NCBI GenBank assembly: GCA_910575775.1
Contig: CAJTEY010000007.1
Location: 83,041 to 147,040 of the forward strand
Direction: 5' to 3'
DNA: 64,000 nt
DNA from: Lachnospiraceae bacterium
GTDB lineage: Bacteria; Bacillota; Clostridia; Lachnospirales; Lachnospiraceae
Shown: one piece after another, positions 27,726 to 36,522 of the stretch
Numbering within the stretch: the stretch's first letter is position 1
Layout: every line of letters starts with the position of its first letter
Notes under the pieces: generated by a model
Told to the model about the DNA's origin: nothing
The model's database searches: none
Seen by the model: the letters and a program-made list of their open reading frames with translations, nothing else
Program-made: the position numbers and the translations under genes

Positions 27726-27771
27726 CAAATGCTCATGCAAGCACGGCACCTGGCCTGGCTCATTGTTCGCG
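27726..27771. repeat. Copy of a dispersed short repeat (shared with 50391-50432)
   Basis: The segment shares CAAATGnnCATGCAAGCAnG and then TGGCTCATTGnnCnCG with the element at 50391-50432. Both copies lie directly 3' of a gene. This copy is decayed, since its hairpin arms no longer pair fully. Confidence 0.55.
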
Positions 27772-27775
27772 TAAT

Positions 27776-27816
27776 AAAACCGACAGGTTTTTCTCACGAA
27801 AACATCTGTCGGTTTT
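27776..27816. terminator. Bidirectional terminator between hemerythrin and MFS genes
   Basis: AAAACCGACAG and CTGTCGGTTTT form an 11-bp stem around a 19-base loop, with T tracts in both directions. It serves the convergent hemerythrin and MFS genes. Confidence 0.85.
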
Positions 27817-27855
27817 GTGTTTACAGGCTCTTTGTCGTAAAACCTGTTTATGTCA

Positions 27856-29142
27856 TTATTCTGTATATCTGTATCTACGCAATACCCGTCCGAATCCCAG
27901 ACAGATCACCACCCCGAGCACCCCGAGAATAAACATCATCATCGCCGCGCCCGAACCTTTTCCCGCGCCAAACAGCCTGACAAGCATTCCCTGTGCAGGA
28001 GCTGCCGCTATCACCGGCTCGCAAATATCATCGACCATAAAGCCGCCAAAAAGCAGCCCGATGGGGATCGTAAAAAACTGCAGGGTATTTCTGCAGGAGT
28101 ACACTCTTCCCTGCATGTCAAGCGGAATCGTGGTCCGCAGAATCACGTCAAGATTGGCGCTCATCACAGGCACAAGAAGCCAGCCGATGATCTGTCCCAC
28201 GCACCAAAGCACGGGCCAATCCGTAAATGCCAGAATAAAATTCTCCGTTCCCAGAGAAAACAGCATCGTCAGATAGATCACGCGGATGCGGTTCTTCGGT
28301 GCCGGCAATACCGTCACAATCAGGCTCCCGGCAAACATCGCAATCCCCGCGCACGAGGTAACCATCCCAAGAACCGCCTCCCCGCCGTTTTTTCTCGGCA
28401 GAATCAGCGCCGGAAGCACCGCATCAAAGGCAGAAGCCACAAAATTAACCCCCGCCAGAAACAAAATCAATACGAGTACCAGTTCGTTTTTCCGAAGACA
28501 GACAAGCCCTGCTCTGGCCGTCTCCAAAAAAGATTCTTTCTCCGCCTCTTCCTTCTTTTCCGGCACAGAGAGCTTCACTCCAGACAGCAGCGAAAGAAAC
28601 GCGATCGCGAACGTGGTCAGATCCACATAAATGACAATGTCCATCCCCGCCAAAGCGTACAATGCCGTGGCCAGGATCGGATTTAATATGGTCACAAGGG
28701 ATGCCGAAAGCGACCGCAGGCCGCTCGTCTTCTGGTAATATTCCTTCGGCGTGATCATGGTCATCGCCACGTCACTTGCGGGCTGCTGCACGGTATTCAT
28801 CAGGCCGGTCAGCGCATTCAAAATATACATGTGGACAGGCAGAAGAAGATCTGCCTTTAACAATACCAGAACAGCCACAGAACAGCAGGCTGCCATCGTA
28901 TCGCAGACAAGCATCACCTTTTTCTTGTCCCACCTGTCACTGAGCGCCCCCGCAAAAATGCTCATCACCACATAGGGCGCATAGCTGCACACTGCCAAAA
29001 GTGCCGTCTGCAGCGCAGACCCCGTTTTTTCATACAGCCACAGGGTAAGTGCGAAGCCCGTCATGGCGCTGCCGAGCTGTGACAGCGACTGGGTACTCCA
29101 CAGAATCAGAAACGTTTTTAAATCTTTTATTGTATTTTTCAT
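27856..29142 (-). CDS. MFS efflux transporter, macrolide-efflux (Mef)-like
   Basis: This 428-residue major facilitator protein has twelve helices. The start (KTFLILWSTQSLSQLGSAMTGFALTLWLYEKTGSA) and the loop GALSDRWDKKKVM between helices 2 and 3 match the Mef/MFS-3 group of drug exporters. The substrate is unknown. It is preceded by a 200-base region with possible leader structure and ends near a shared terminator. Confidence 0.88.
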   Translation of the reverse strand: MKNTIKDLKTFLILWSTQSLSQLGSAMTGFALTLWLYEKTGSALQTALLAVCSYAPYVVMSIFAGALSDRWDKKKVMLVCDTMAACCSVAVLVLLKADLLLPVHMYILNALTGLMNTVQQPASDVAMTMITPKEYYQKTSGLRSLSASLVTILNPILATALYALAGMDIVIYVDLTTFAIAFLSLLSGVKLSVPEKKEEAEKESFLETARAGLVCLRKNELVLVLILFLAGVNFVASAFDAVLPALILPRKNGGEAVLGMVTSCAGIAMFAGSLIVTVLPAPKNRIRVIYLTMLFSLGTENFILAFTDWPVLWCVGQIIGWLLVPVMSANLDVILRTTIPLDMQGRVYSCRNTLQFFTIPIGLLFGGFMVDDICEPVIAAAPAQGMLVRLFGAGKGSGAAMMMFILGVLGVVICLGFGRVLRRYRYTE

Positions 29143-29357
29143 TTTCCTTTGCTCCTTCTTTTCTACTTACGTTACCTTCAGGATGCAAAGGCTGAGGACT
29201 ATATCCCCTTAGGTCTCTCCTCCATACAGCGTCCTCATCCTCCGCATGGAGTGCCTGCAATGCACAAAACTAACGGCATTTTGTCCACCTCCTGTCACTA
29301 AAACTCTTCACCTTACATTTTTTATTTTCATATAAACATCTCCGAAATCGGAATTGT
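29143..29357 (-). other. Possible structured leader of the MFS gene
   Basis: No gene is convincing here. On the minus strand CTCCAT (29251-29246) can pair with ATGGAG (29225-29220), and GAGGA near 29221 with TCCTC near 29197, before the MFS start at 29142. The order would allow two alternative folds, as in antibiotic-induced leaders. No known riboswitch motif was recognised. Confidence 0.3.
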
Positions 29358-29840
29358 TTACAGTTCCTTTTTAATCGTCTGCCACGCCTCCACAAGCTTT
29401 TCCAGAGAGTATCCGGCATTAGCCGGGCTTGTGGACGGCAGACAAACCGCTTTCCGGCCGTTCACCGGGTAAATATATTTCCTGTACATCTGCTGCGCTT
29501 TCCCGCCGTTGGTATAGATGGCCCGGATATCCGCGCAGGTCAGAATCTTTGTCAAATCGTTGGGAGCTGCATCACGGATGCTGGCGTCCGAGGAGCCTGT
29601 GATCTCACAGCTCGCAATTACATCCCACACCGCGATATGATGGGACAAAAGCATCTCCTTTTTCTCCCCGACAGTCTCCGGCACCGCACAGTCGAGCACC
29701 TGCGCCATCACACGCCAGAAACGGTTCTGCTTATGTCCGTAAAAAAACTGCTGTTCTCTGGATTTCACAGAGGGAAAACTGCCCAATATCAAAATTTTGG
29801 AATGCTCATCGTAGAGCGGGGGGATCGGGTGATAAAGCAT
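29358..29840 (-). CDS. DNA-deoxyinosine glycosylase, uracil-DNA glycosylase superfamily
   Basis: This 160-residue enzyme removes deaminated bases from DNA. It has the family start HPIPPLYDEHSKILILGSFPSVKSR, the FFYGHKQNRFWRVM segment that forms the base pocket, and the C-terminal LPSTSPANAG motif. These match hypoxanthine-type (family 6) glycosylases rather than Mug or Ung. AGGAG precedes the ATG. It appears monocistronic. Confidence 0.88.
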   Translation of the reverse strand: MLYHPIPPLYDEHSKILILGSFPSVKSREQQFFYGHKQNRFWRVMAQVLDCAVPETVGEKKEMLLSHHIAVWDVIASCEITGSSDASIRDAAPNDLTKILTCADIRAIYTNGGKAQQMYRKYIYPVNGRKAVCLPSTSPANAGYSLEKLVEAWQTIKKEL

Positions 29841-29879
29841 TGGGGACTCCTTCTAAAATTACAGCCATCATTTATATTT

Positions 29880-30035
29880 TCATTCCAGCGATGTCAGATA
29901 CTTTCCTACCATCTCCACCACTTCTTCCGCCGTCTCAAGCTGTTCCTTTGGAAAAATTCCGCTGTGCACACAATCTTTATTAAAAGCTCCTATCCATATA
30001 AAATGACCATTTTCAAGTGACTGCCTGCGTCCATT
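29880..30035 (-). pseudogene. C-terminal gene remnant without a start codon
   Basis: The minus strand is open for 51 codons between two stops (30038-30036 and 29882-29880) and reads in part HFIWIGAFNKDCVHSGIFP and ETAEEVVEMVGKYLTSLE. It looks like real protein sequence, but no ATG, GTG or TTG with a ribosome binding site begins it. It is probably the tail of a deleted gene. The family is not recognised. Confidence 0.4.
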
Positions 30036-30118
30036 CTAACACATCAGCACAGCCATTACAAACACATCCGCCCAAACAGTTCCTCCATCTCCTCCGAAAC
30101 CCTGACGCCCTGCACAAC

Positions 30119-32248
30119 TCATTTACGCACATAGATGATCCCAAGCTGCCCCTTAATCACCTTCACCGCCGAGCGGTACACCGCGTAAATCACCCCGCCG
30201 ATTGCCACCGTTATACACAGGCAGACGCCCATTGCCGCCCATTCCGCCCCGATAATTCTGCCGTCATTCGCGTACAGGATCATGGTAAAGAGCAGGAACA
30301 TGGCGGACGTGCCCACCAGCGAAGGCACTTTAAAGACGCTGCCGCACTGGCTGCGCACTTCCCTGTCCAGAAAGGCGGGGGAAGCCCCCAGCTTTTTCAA
30401 ATCGTCAAAAATATAACGGTTGTTGATCGCAATGCTCTGACAGCGGGTGTAGCACACCACCATCGCCGTGATCATGCACACGAGGAAGATAAAGAGAAAC
30501 ATCATAAACATCACCCCCATATTCCTTGCATAATCATTCTGGTTCAAAATCCGAAAATCCGGCTGATACACCCAGAAGGTTCTGAACATAAAGGAATCCG
30601 ACATGTCGTAACTGATGGTCGTCATATCGTCCGTATCCCCCCAGTACACTTTCCCCTCCTCGTTCTCCCGGATCTTCTGCACTCTGTCATAGTAGGAAGG
30701 GCGTTCACAGGATGCGTCAAAGGATGACACAAAGCGATGATAAAAGGCATTGGCAAAGGGATAGGAATCCTCTCCGTCCACATTAAACCTTACGAACTGC
30801 CCTCTCCAGTCATCCGTCAGTCCCCCGGATATCAGAGCGTAGTCCTCATTGTCAAGCACACAGCAGTCCCTATCCACATCTACCAAAAGATCAAAGTACA
30901 GATATCCCGCAAACTGCGTGGCAAGCTGTGTGCGCGTCACCATATTGGTAAATTCCCTTGCCGACTCGTTGGTAAACAGCGCCGTTTCTTCCTCGTTCGT
31001 GAGATTGAAGTAAGTTCCCGGCTCCACGTCAACCTCCTGTCCTGTCAGTTCCCTGTATGCATCCTCGGAAAGTACTGTCGCTTCACTCTTCATCTCCACA
31101 TATTCGATATGATAGCTTCTGCCGTCCTCCTCCTCAATCATAGCATCTCCGCCGATTCCCAGAGTGACATAACCGCACGCTTTCCAGTCTTTAAATGAAA
31201 GACCGTATTCCCTGCCAAGGGCCTCCACTTCTTCCCTGTCCGGCACCGTCTGATCCGCCTGATAGTTATAAAAATAGTCAAAGGGCTGGGATGCGTAGTG
31301 AATCAGCGACGATATGGCGTTTGTCGGCACATAGAAGATGGCAAAGCATCCTCCCGCGACCAGCAGGGTAATCACCAGCATATTATTGACCGTCTGTCTT
31401 CCCTGAAACTTCATCATGCTCCGGGAAATGATATTCTTATAAGGATTCTTCCGATGACTCTTCCATCCGTGCACCACCGTGTGCAGCATGACCATATAAA
31501 GTCCGGGGAACACAGGGGCATAGAACACACCTGCCCACGCAGGCGGATAAGCGGAAAACCACACATGCCATGCGCTCGGAGCCTGATATCCCATCACCGC
31601 GCCTGCAAGGAGCACCAAAACGCCCACCGGGCCGCACCATCTGCCAAGCTCCTTCACCGGCTCGTTAATATGCTCTTCCCGGATCACTTCCATGATATTT
31701 GTTTTTTTCAAATACCGCCACGCCGTCAGACAGGCAAAGCCCACCACGAAAAGCAAAAACAGCAGAGAGACAAACAGACATCTGAAATCAAACATAAGAA
31801 CCATATCTGAGCTGTCCACCAGAAACAGGCGAAACGACTGCCAGATCACCTGCACGAAGGGAAAGCCCGCTGCCGTCCCTGCAATGGCGGACACACCGCT
31901 CAAGAAAATCACTTCCTGGTAAAGTCCCGGCGCAAGGCGCCTTCTGGAAGCCCCCAAAGCCATCAGAACGCCGAGCTGCCCGGACTTATGCCGGAAAAAC
32001 AGTCCAAGCGCGTAGATCGTAAAGACCACGCATCCCACCAGCGTCATCACGAAGATCATGTACATCTGCTTCGCGCTGTCGCCGCCCTTCGGAAACACCT
32101 TCTGCACCGTGGGCGAAAGCATCAGCGCAGAATATGCCGAAATAATCATAAGCGCCATAAAATTACAGAACAGATAAAGACGCGACTGCTTCCTGTCCGC
32201 CTTCTGCAGCTTCTGTTCCATCTGCTTCATATTTGTCATCGTGCCCAT
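30119..32248 (-). CDS. FtsX-family ABC permease, BceB-like
   Basis: This 709-residue permease has ten hydrophobic helices in the BceB layout. An FtsX-type block of four helices comes first (FVMTLVGCVVFTIYALGLFFRHKSGQLGVLMALGAS), then two central pairs. A large extracellular domain of about 220 residues (about 310-545) precedes the final three helices. BceB-type proteins sense or remove cell-wall-active peptides such as bacitracin and lantibiotics. It follows its ATPase by 11 bases and is divergent from a LytTR/GHKL two-component system. Confidence 0.9.
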   Translation of the reverse strand: MGTMTNMKQMEQKLQKADRKQSRLYLFCNFMALMIISAYSALMLSPTVQKVFPKGGDSAKQMYMIFVMTLVGCVVFTIYALGLFFRHKSGQLGVLMALGASRRRLAPGLYQEVIFLSGVSAIAGTAAGFPFVQVIWQSFRLFLVDSSDMVLMFDFRCLFVSLLFLLFVVGFACLTAWRYLKKTNIMEVIREEHINEPVKELGRWCGPVGVLVLLAGAVMGYQAPSAWHVWFSAYPPAWAGVFYAPVFPGLYMVMLHTVVHGWKSHRKNPYKNIISRSMMKFQGRQTVNNMLVITLLVAGGCFAIFYVPTNAISSLIHYASQPFDYFYNYQADQTVPDREEVEALGREYGLSFKDWKACGYVTLGIGGDAMIEEEDGRSYHIEYVEMKSEATVLSEDAYRELTGQEVDVEPGTYFNLTNEEETALFTNESAREFTNMVTRTQLATQFAGYLYFDLLVDVDRDCCVLDNEDYALISGGLTDDWRGQFVRFNVDGEDSYPFANAFYHRFVSSFDASCERPSYYDRVQKIRENEEGKVYWGDTDDMTTISYDMSDSFMFRTFWVYQPDFRILNQNDYARNMGVMFMMFLFIFLVCMITAMVVCYTRCQSIAINNRYIFDDLKKLGASPAFLDREVRSQCGSVFKVPSLVGTSAMFLLFTMILYANDGRIIGAEWAAMGVCLCITVAIGGVIYAVYRSAVKVIKGQLGIIYVRK

Positions 32249-32259
32249 CGTAGTCCCCC

Positions 32260-32997
32260 CTATTCACTCATCTCTTTGATCGCGTCCAGAAGCCGGTCCT
32301 GAAATACGCTGCGTTCTTCCTGCTTTTCAAGCTGGCGGTATATGCTGCCATCTTTCAACAAAATCACCCTGTCGCAGAAGGACGCGGAAAAACTGTCGTG
32401 GGTCACCATGAAAATCGTGGCATTCATTTTCTGTTTCGCATGGATAAACGTCTCGATCACCGCCCGGCTGGACTTGGAATCCAGATTTCCCGTCGGCTCA
32501 TCCGCCAGAATAATGAGCGGATTGTTGATCAGACTCCGGGCCACCGCCGCCCGCTGTTTCTCACCGCCGGATATTTCCGCCGGATATTTATTCAGAATAT
32601 GCACGATGCCAAACATGGCCGCAAGCTGATCTGCCAACTTTTCTGCCTCCTGCCCCACCTCTTCCTGCACAATACGGGGCACCAGAATGTTTTCCCGGAT
32701 CGTCAGCCCGTCCAGGAGCATAAAGTCCTGAAATACAAACCCGATCTTCGTATTTCTGACCCTTGCCAGTTCCTCCTCATTCATCCCTGCCAGCTCCATG
32801 CCACCCAGCCTGATGTTTCCTTTGTCAAAGGGAATATAACAGGAAATACAGTTTAACAGCGTGGTTTTTCCGGAGCCCGACGGCCCCATGACCGCCACGA
32901 ACTCCCCCTGTGGTACATGGAAATCAATTCCCTTCAACACCTCATATTTGTTTTTGCCTGTCTCGTAAGATTTGTACAGCTCTTTCACATACAGCAT
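32260..32997 (-). CDS. ABC transporter ATP-binding protein, BceA-like
   Basis: This 245-residue ATPase of the MacB/BceA group has Walker A GPSGSGKTT, signature SGGEKQRAAVA, Walker B IILADEPTGNLD and switch VTHD. An AGGAGG site 8 bases before the ATG at 32997 fixes the start. The C-terminal 40 residues extend beyond the usual domain (IYRQLEKQEERSVFQDRLLDAI), as in other BceA proteins. It is first in the operon with the FtsX permease. Peptide antibiotic detoxification or sensing is the likely role. Confidence 0.92.
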   Translation of the reverse strand: MLYVKELYKSYETGKNKYEVLKGIDFHVPQGEFVAVMGPSGSGKTTLLNCISCYIPFDKGNIRLGGMELAGMNEEELARVRNTKIGFVFQDFMLLDGLTIRENILVPRIVQEEVGQEAEKLADQLAAMFGIVHILNKYPAEISGGEKQRAAVARSLINNPLIILADEPTGNLDSKSSRAVIETFIHAKQKMNATIFMVTHDSFSASFCDRVILLKDGSIYRQLEKQEERSVFQDRLLDAIKEMSE

Positions 32998-33126
32998 AAC
33001 TGTGTCCTCCTTTTTACTGGCGGAATGGAATGCCTGTTTCCCTTCCCGCTGACTTTCTGCAAAGTTACCTCGCATGGCAGATTTGCATAATAAGCATACT
33101 ACAAATACCGCCCGCCAAAGATGCGG

Positions 33127-33209
33127 CTGTCATTCCTGACAGTCCGCATGTAAAGTTTGACCGAATTTTACACATGATGTAAAGTTTAGACTGATTGGAT
33201 GTAAAGTTT
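33127..33209. promoter_or_regulatory. Operator region with three ATGTAAAGTTT repeats
   Basis: The 11-mer ATGTAAAGTTT occurs exactly three times, at 33148-33158, 33177-33187 and 33199-33209. The last two are spaced 22 bp start to start, about two helical turns, which is typical of paired LytTR-domain sites. A perfect hairpin CTGTCA-TTCC-TGACAG lies beside them at 33127-33142. The region separates a BceAB-like operon from the divergent LytTR regulator, and a -10 like TAAAAT at 33246-33251 lacks a good -35 box, as expected for an activated promoter. Confidence 0.65.
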
Positions 33210-33316
33210 GGAAAGACCGGGCAGGACTGTCTCTTAAAAATATGGTAAAATATCTGCGATGGCATGCAGGCGGTCTGCGCCATGCCATTTACCGTAAGAC
33301 GGAAGGAGAGATCCAT

Positions 33317-34033
33317 ATGCTGCGAATCGCAATCTGTGATGATGAGACGGATGCAAGGGACGCCCTGCGCATCCAACTGGAAAAATTACTGATCGAGGAC
33401 TGTGAGTCGATCGTCTACGAATTTTCTTCGGGCACAAACGCCGCCTCGTGGCTTAAAAAACATCCGAACGAAATCGACCTGCTTTTTCTGGACGTGGAAA
33501 TGAAGGGGTTAAACGGCATGGAAACCGCTGAAGAAATCAGAATGTTTGACGAACAGATCCTCATCGTCTTTGTGACGGGCTACTCTGATTATGTCTTTGA
33601 CGGCTATCGGGTGGGCGCACTGGATTACCTGATGAAGCCGGTCCGGGAAGAAAAGCTGCAGCAGTTAATCGGACGTGTGCGGGCCAAATCGGCACAGGAG
33701 GAATCCCGTACCTTTACTCTGAAAAACATAGACGGCACATGGCGTTTTTTCTACTCCGACATCCTCTACTTCTATTCCGACAGACGGAAAGTCATTCTGG
33801 TGACCGCCAAAGGTACGTATCCTTTTTATGCCAGACTGGATGAAATCGCAGCCAGACTGTCCGCCGGTTTCGTGCGGATTCATCAGCGCTATCTGATCAA
33901 TCCGGCTCATGTGGACTACCTCGGCAGCGATTCTGTGACCGTCCTCGGGCAGGAACTTCCATGCAGCAGAAAATACCGGGAGGCCGCCCTGCAAAAAATA
34001 GCCAAATCTATGATGGGAGATACTTTCAAATGA
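33317..34033 (+). CDS. LytTR-family response regulator
   Basis: This 238-residue regulator has a receiver domain (IAICDDE, phosphoacceptor in LLFLDVEM, KP near residue 105) and a C-terminal LytTR DNA-binding domain starting near FTLKNIDGTWRFF and including FVRIHQRYLINPAHV. The start at 33317 follows AAGGAG. Its stop overlaps the kinase start in ATGA at 34030-34033. Likely targets are the three direct repeats just upstream and hence its own operon and the divergent BceAB-like genes. Confidence 0.93.
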   Translation: MLRIAICDDETDARDALRIQLEKLLIEDCESIVYEFSSGTNAASWLKKHPNEIDLLFLDVEMKGLNGMETAEEIRMFDEQILIVFVTGYSDYVFDGYRVGALDYLMKPVREEKLQQLIGRVRAKSAQEESRTFTLKNIDGTWRFFYSDILYFYSDRRKVILVTAKGTYPFYARLDEIAARLSAGFVRIHQRYLINPAHVDYLGSDSVTVLGQELPCSRKYREAALQKIAKSMMGDTFK

Positions 34034-35427
34034 TAACCCTGCTGAATATCCTGCACTTGTCCGCCATCCTGCTTTCCGGCTGGCTGATTATGCACGCCAT
34101 GTCATATCTGATTGCACTTTCCGAAAAAAGAGGCAGACGTTTTCTGCTTTTCGGGGGCTGTATGCTGCTGTGCACTATGATCATCTTTATTGGGGATCCC
34201 TTTAATATTCTGGCAACCACTCCCGTTTTTCTGGTTATCGTATTTCTATCCTGCAAGGGCACGTTCTGGCAAAAAGTAACCATCGGGCTTCTGTTTTCCA
34301 GCACAATCTTTTCCTTCAGCGCCCTGCGGGATAACTATATCCACGATCTTCTGTTTCCGCCGGGACAGCTTGGAATCAGCATGATCATTTTTGGAGGCAG
34401 CGATGTCAACCATACTCTGGACGGGACATGGATGCTGACCGAACACGGCTACCACGTTTCCAGCCTGTTCACTCTGCCCTTTGCGCTGCTCCTCTTTCTT
34501 TACACGAAAAAAAATGCGCCCGATAAGGACTATGTCCTCTCAGACAGCATGTGGCGGTTACTGCTCTTTCTCACGTTCATTCCCCTTGGCATTGTAATGA
34601 CCGTGGTCACCCTGCTTCGCCACTATGATTACTGTGTAAATGCTATGGCGCATCGGGAATATGCCGTTTTACTGCTGATTGCCCTGTTTGCCTTCATCTG
34701 TCTGCTCTGGTGCGTCACGGTTCTGGCAAAACAGCGGAAACTGGAACAGCAGGGCATGTTCGCGGAGATCAACCGCAGATATTACGAAACGATGGAGCAG
34801 CAGCATTTTGAACTCCGGCGTTTAAAGCACGATCTAGCCAACCACATTCAGGTCTTGTCCTCCCTGCCCGAAGAAAAACGGGCGGCCTACGCCGAGGAAT
34901 TGTCCGGCAACACGGCGCTCTCCCAATCCTTCACTTACTGTGGGGATTCCACCGTCAACGCCGTGCTGACCGTCAAGAAAAGCGCGATGGACCGATGCCG
35001 CATCCGTCTTGAAATGGATGTGAAAATTCCCGCGCCGCTCCCCTACGACAAAACGGATCTCTGCGCCCTGTACGCCAACGCCCTTGACAACGCTGTGGAA
35101 GCATGCATGAAGCTGGATGAAACGCAGAGAAAAATTTCTCTGAAATGCAGGGCAGACAAAGGCCTGTTCTGTCTGGAGGTATGCAATCCCGACCCGGAAC
35201 CGAAAAACGCCCGCCCACAAGCCGAAAAGCAGGCGGCTTCCATGTCTGGAAAGCCGTTGACGCACGGTCTGATTCTGCCTACCTCGAAAGAGGATAAAAG
35301 AAATCACGGCTTAGGGCTGAAAAGCATCCATGAAATTGTGACAAGGTATCACGGTCATCTGGAAATCAAGATCGAGAACGGGGTATTCGATCTGTTTCTG
35401 TATCTTCCTCTGGCAAGAAACCTTTAA
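34030..35427 (+). CDS. GHKL-type sensor histidine kinase (AgrC-like)
   Basis: This 465-residue membrane kinase has about six N-terminal helices (to about residue 240), then a coiled-coil with the phosphoacceptor His in RRLKHDLANHIQVL, and a GHKL ATPase domain with the N-box ALYANALDNAVEAC and the G-box HGLGLKSIHEIV. This is the AgrC/ComD-type architecture that senses peptides in the membrane. The context suggests sensing of a cell-wall-active or signalling peptide handled by the divergent transporter. Translation is coupled to the regulator through ATGA. Confidence 0.92.
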   Translation: MITLLNILHLSAILLSGWLIMHAMSYLIALSEKRGRRFLLFGGCMLLCTMIIFIGDPFNILATTPVFLVIVFLSCKGTFWQKVTIGLLFSSTIFSFSALRDNYIHDLLFPPGQLGISMIIFGGSDVNHTLDGTWMLTEHGYHVSSLFTLPFALLLFLYTKKNAPDKDYVLSDSMWRLLLFLTFIPLGIVMTVVTLLRHYDYCVNAMAHREYAVLLLIALFAFICLLWCVTVLAKQRKLEQQGMFAEINRRYYETMEQQHFELRRLKHDLANHIQVLSSLPEEKRAAYAEELSGNTALSQSFTYCGDSTVNAVLTVKKSAMDRCRIRLEMDVKIPAPLPYDKTDLCALYANALDNAVEACMKLDETQRKISLKCRADKGLFCLEVCNPDPEPKNARPQAEKQAASMSGKPLTHGLILPTSKEDKRNHGLGLKSIHEIVTRYHGHLEIKIENGVFDLFLYLPLARNL

Positions 35428-35430
35428 ATA

Positions 35431-35457
35431 AATGCAGCGGCAGTCTGTCGCTGCATT
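35431..35457. terminator. Bidirectional hairpin between kinase and SGNH genes
   Basis: AATGCAGCG/CGCTGCATT forms a 9-bp stem with a 9-base loop. It touches the stop codon of the convergent SGNH gene. Confidence 0.6.
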
Positions 35458-36506
35458 CATTCCGCATCAGCCTGCTGCCCCGGCGTACCGTTCTGAAAGC
35501 TTTGTACTTCCTCTGCAATCAGCATGACATGGTCGTCCCATGACTCATAACCCTCCTGCCCACGCCGGTCTGTCACCTCAAACCGGGCAGTCAGAAATTC
35601 TCCCAGATAATCGGAAAATTTGCACCCGCCCCAGTAATTCAAATGAGAATCATCGTTAAAGTCCCGTGTAAAATCAAGTCCCATTTCATCATAATACTCG
35701 TTAAAATCAACAAAGGTGATCCCCTCCGCCTCCGCGATCTCTTCTATCTGATTGTAGGTAAGCTTATCCTCCGCCGTCAGCACATAGGGCGCCGCCATCA
35801 AGACAAGTTTGCTGCCCTTTTTCTTCGTATAACTGATAATCCTGCGAAGATACTTTTCGGATTTCTCTGTCAATCCTCCTTTTTCAGTCTCCGAAATTTC
35901 CGGCTTTGTCTGCGGCGTCCGCTGCCAATAGGGTGTATATCCTTTGAAGTCTTCCTTTTCCCTGCTGTTCCAGAAGAAATTGTTAAAGTCATCCCTCTCC
36001 AGATCATCGTATCTGCTGTGATAAATGGAGAAGGACGGAAAGTATTGAAAAAATCTTGATTTTTCCACACTGGCAGCCATCATGCCCAATTTATTGACCG
36101 AGAAACGCATCCCCAGAATATTTTCCGATATCCAGTCGTACTGATAATCCTCCTTGTATCTGGCTGGCGAGTATAAGTCCAGTACGATCACCTGCGGGGT
36201 CTGGTATTTATATAATTCTTTCAGATAATAGTAAGTCATCCAGAGAGGCTGCTGCGCCCCGCTGTAATCATATGCCGCTATCCCATACTCTTCCCAAAGC
36301 AGGGCTGTGTTCACATTACAATGAATATGGCTACTTCCCATCATCATTACATCGATCGAATGTTCAGGCTGCCAGTACAGCCCCTCCAGCTGATTGATCC
36401 CATGCCCGGACTTTACCCGCAAAACGCTTGATGTCAGATAAATCGTCACTATAAGCAAAAGCAGGAATCCTGCTCTGAGCAGATTCTTTTTCATCCCTGT
36501 TCTCAT
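35457..36506 (-). CDS. SGNH/DltD-AlgX-like acyl-transfer partner protein
   Basis: This 349-residue protein has one N-terminal membrane helix (about 10-28) and an extracellular SGNH-like domain. The catalytic Ser lies in MMMGSSHIHCN (block I) and the Asp/His pair in NDDSHLNYWG near the C-terminus. Such proteins work with an MBOAT channel, here 17 bases upstream, to O-acetylate a surface polymer. The second ATG at 36494 is an alternative start; an AGGA lies just before the first. Confidence 0.8.
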   Translation of the reverse strand: MRTGMKKNLLRAGFLLLLIVTIYLTSSVLRVKSGHGINQLEGLYWQPEHSIDVMMMGSSHIHCNVNTALLWEEYGIAAYDYSGAQQPLWMTYYYLKELYKYQTPQVIVLDLYSPARYKEDYQYDWISENILGMRFSVNKLGMMAASVEKSRFFQYFPSFSIYHSRYDDLERDDFNNFFWNSREKEDFKGYTPYWQRTPQTKPEISETEKGGLTEKSEKYLRRIISYTKKKGSKLVLMAAPYVLTAEDKLTYNQIEEIAEAEGITFVDFNEYYDEMGLDFTRDFNDDSHLNYWGGCKFSDYLGEFLTARFEVTDRRGQEGYESWDDHVMLIAEEVQSFQNGTPGQQADAE

Positions 36507-36522
36507 CTCTTCCTATTCCCTT

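Noticed and set aside
29143..29357. T-box or known riboswitch before the MFS gene
   Set aside because: No T-box core sequence or known aptamer motif was found.
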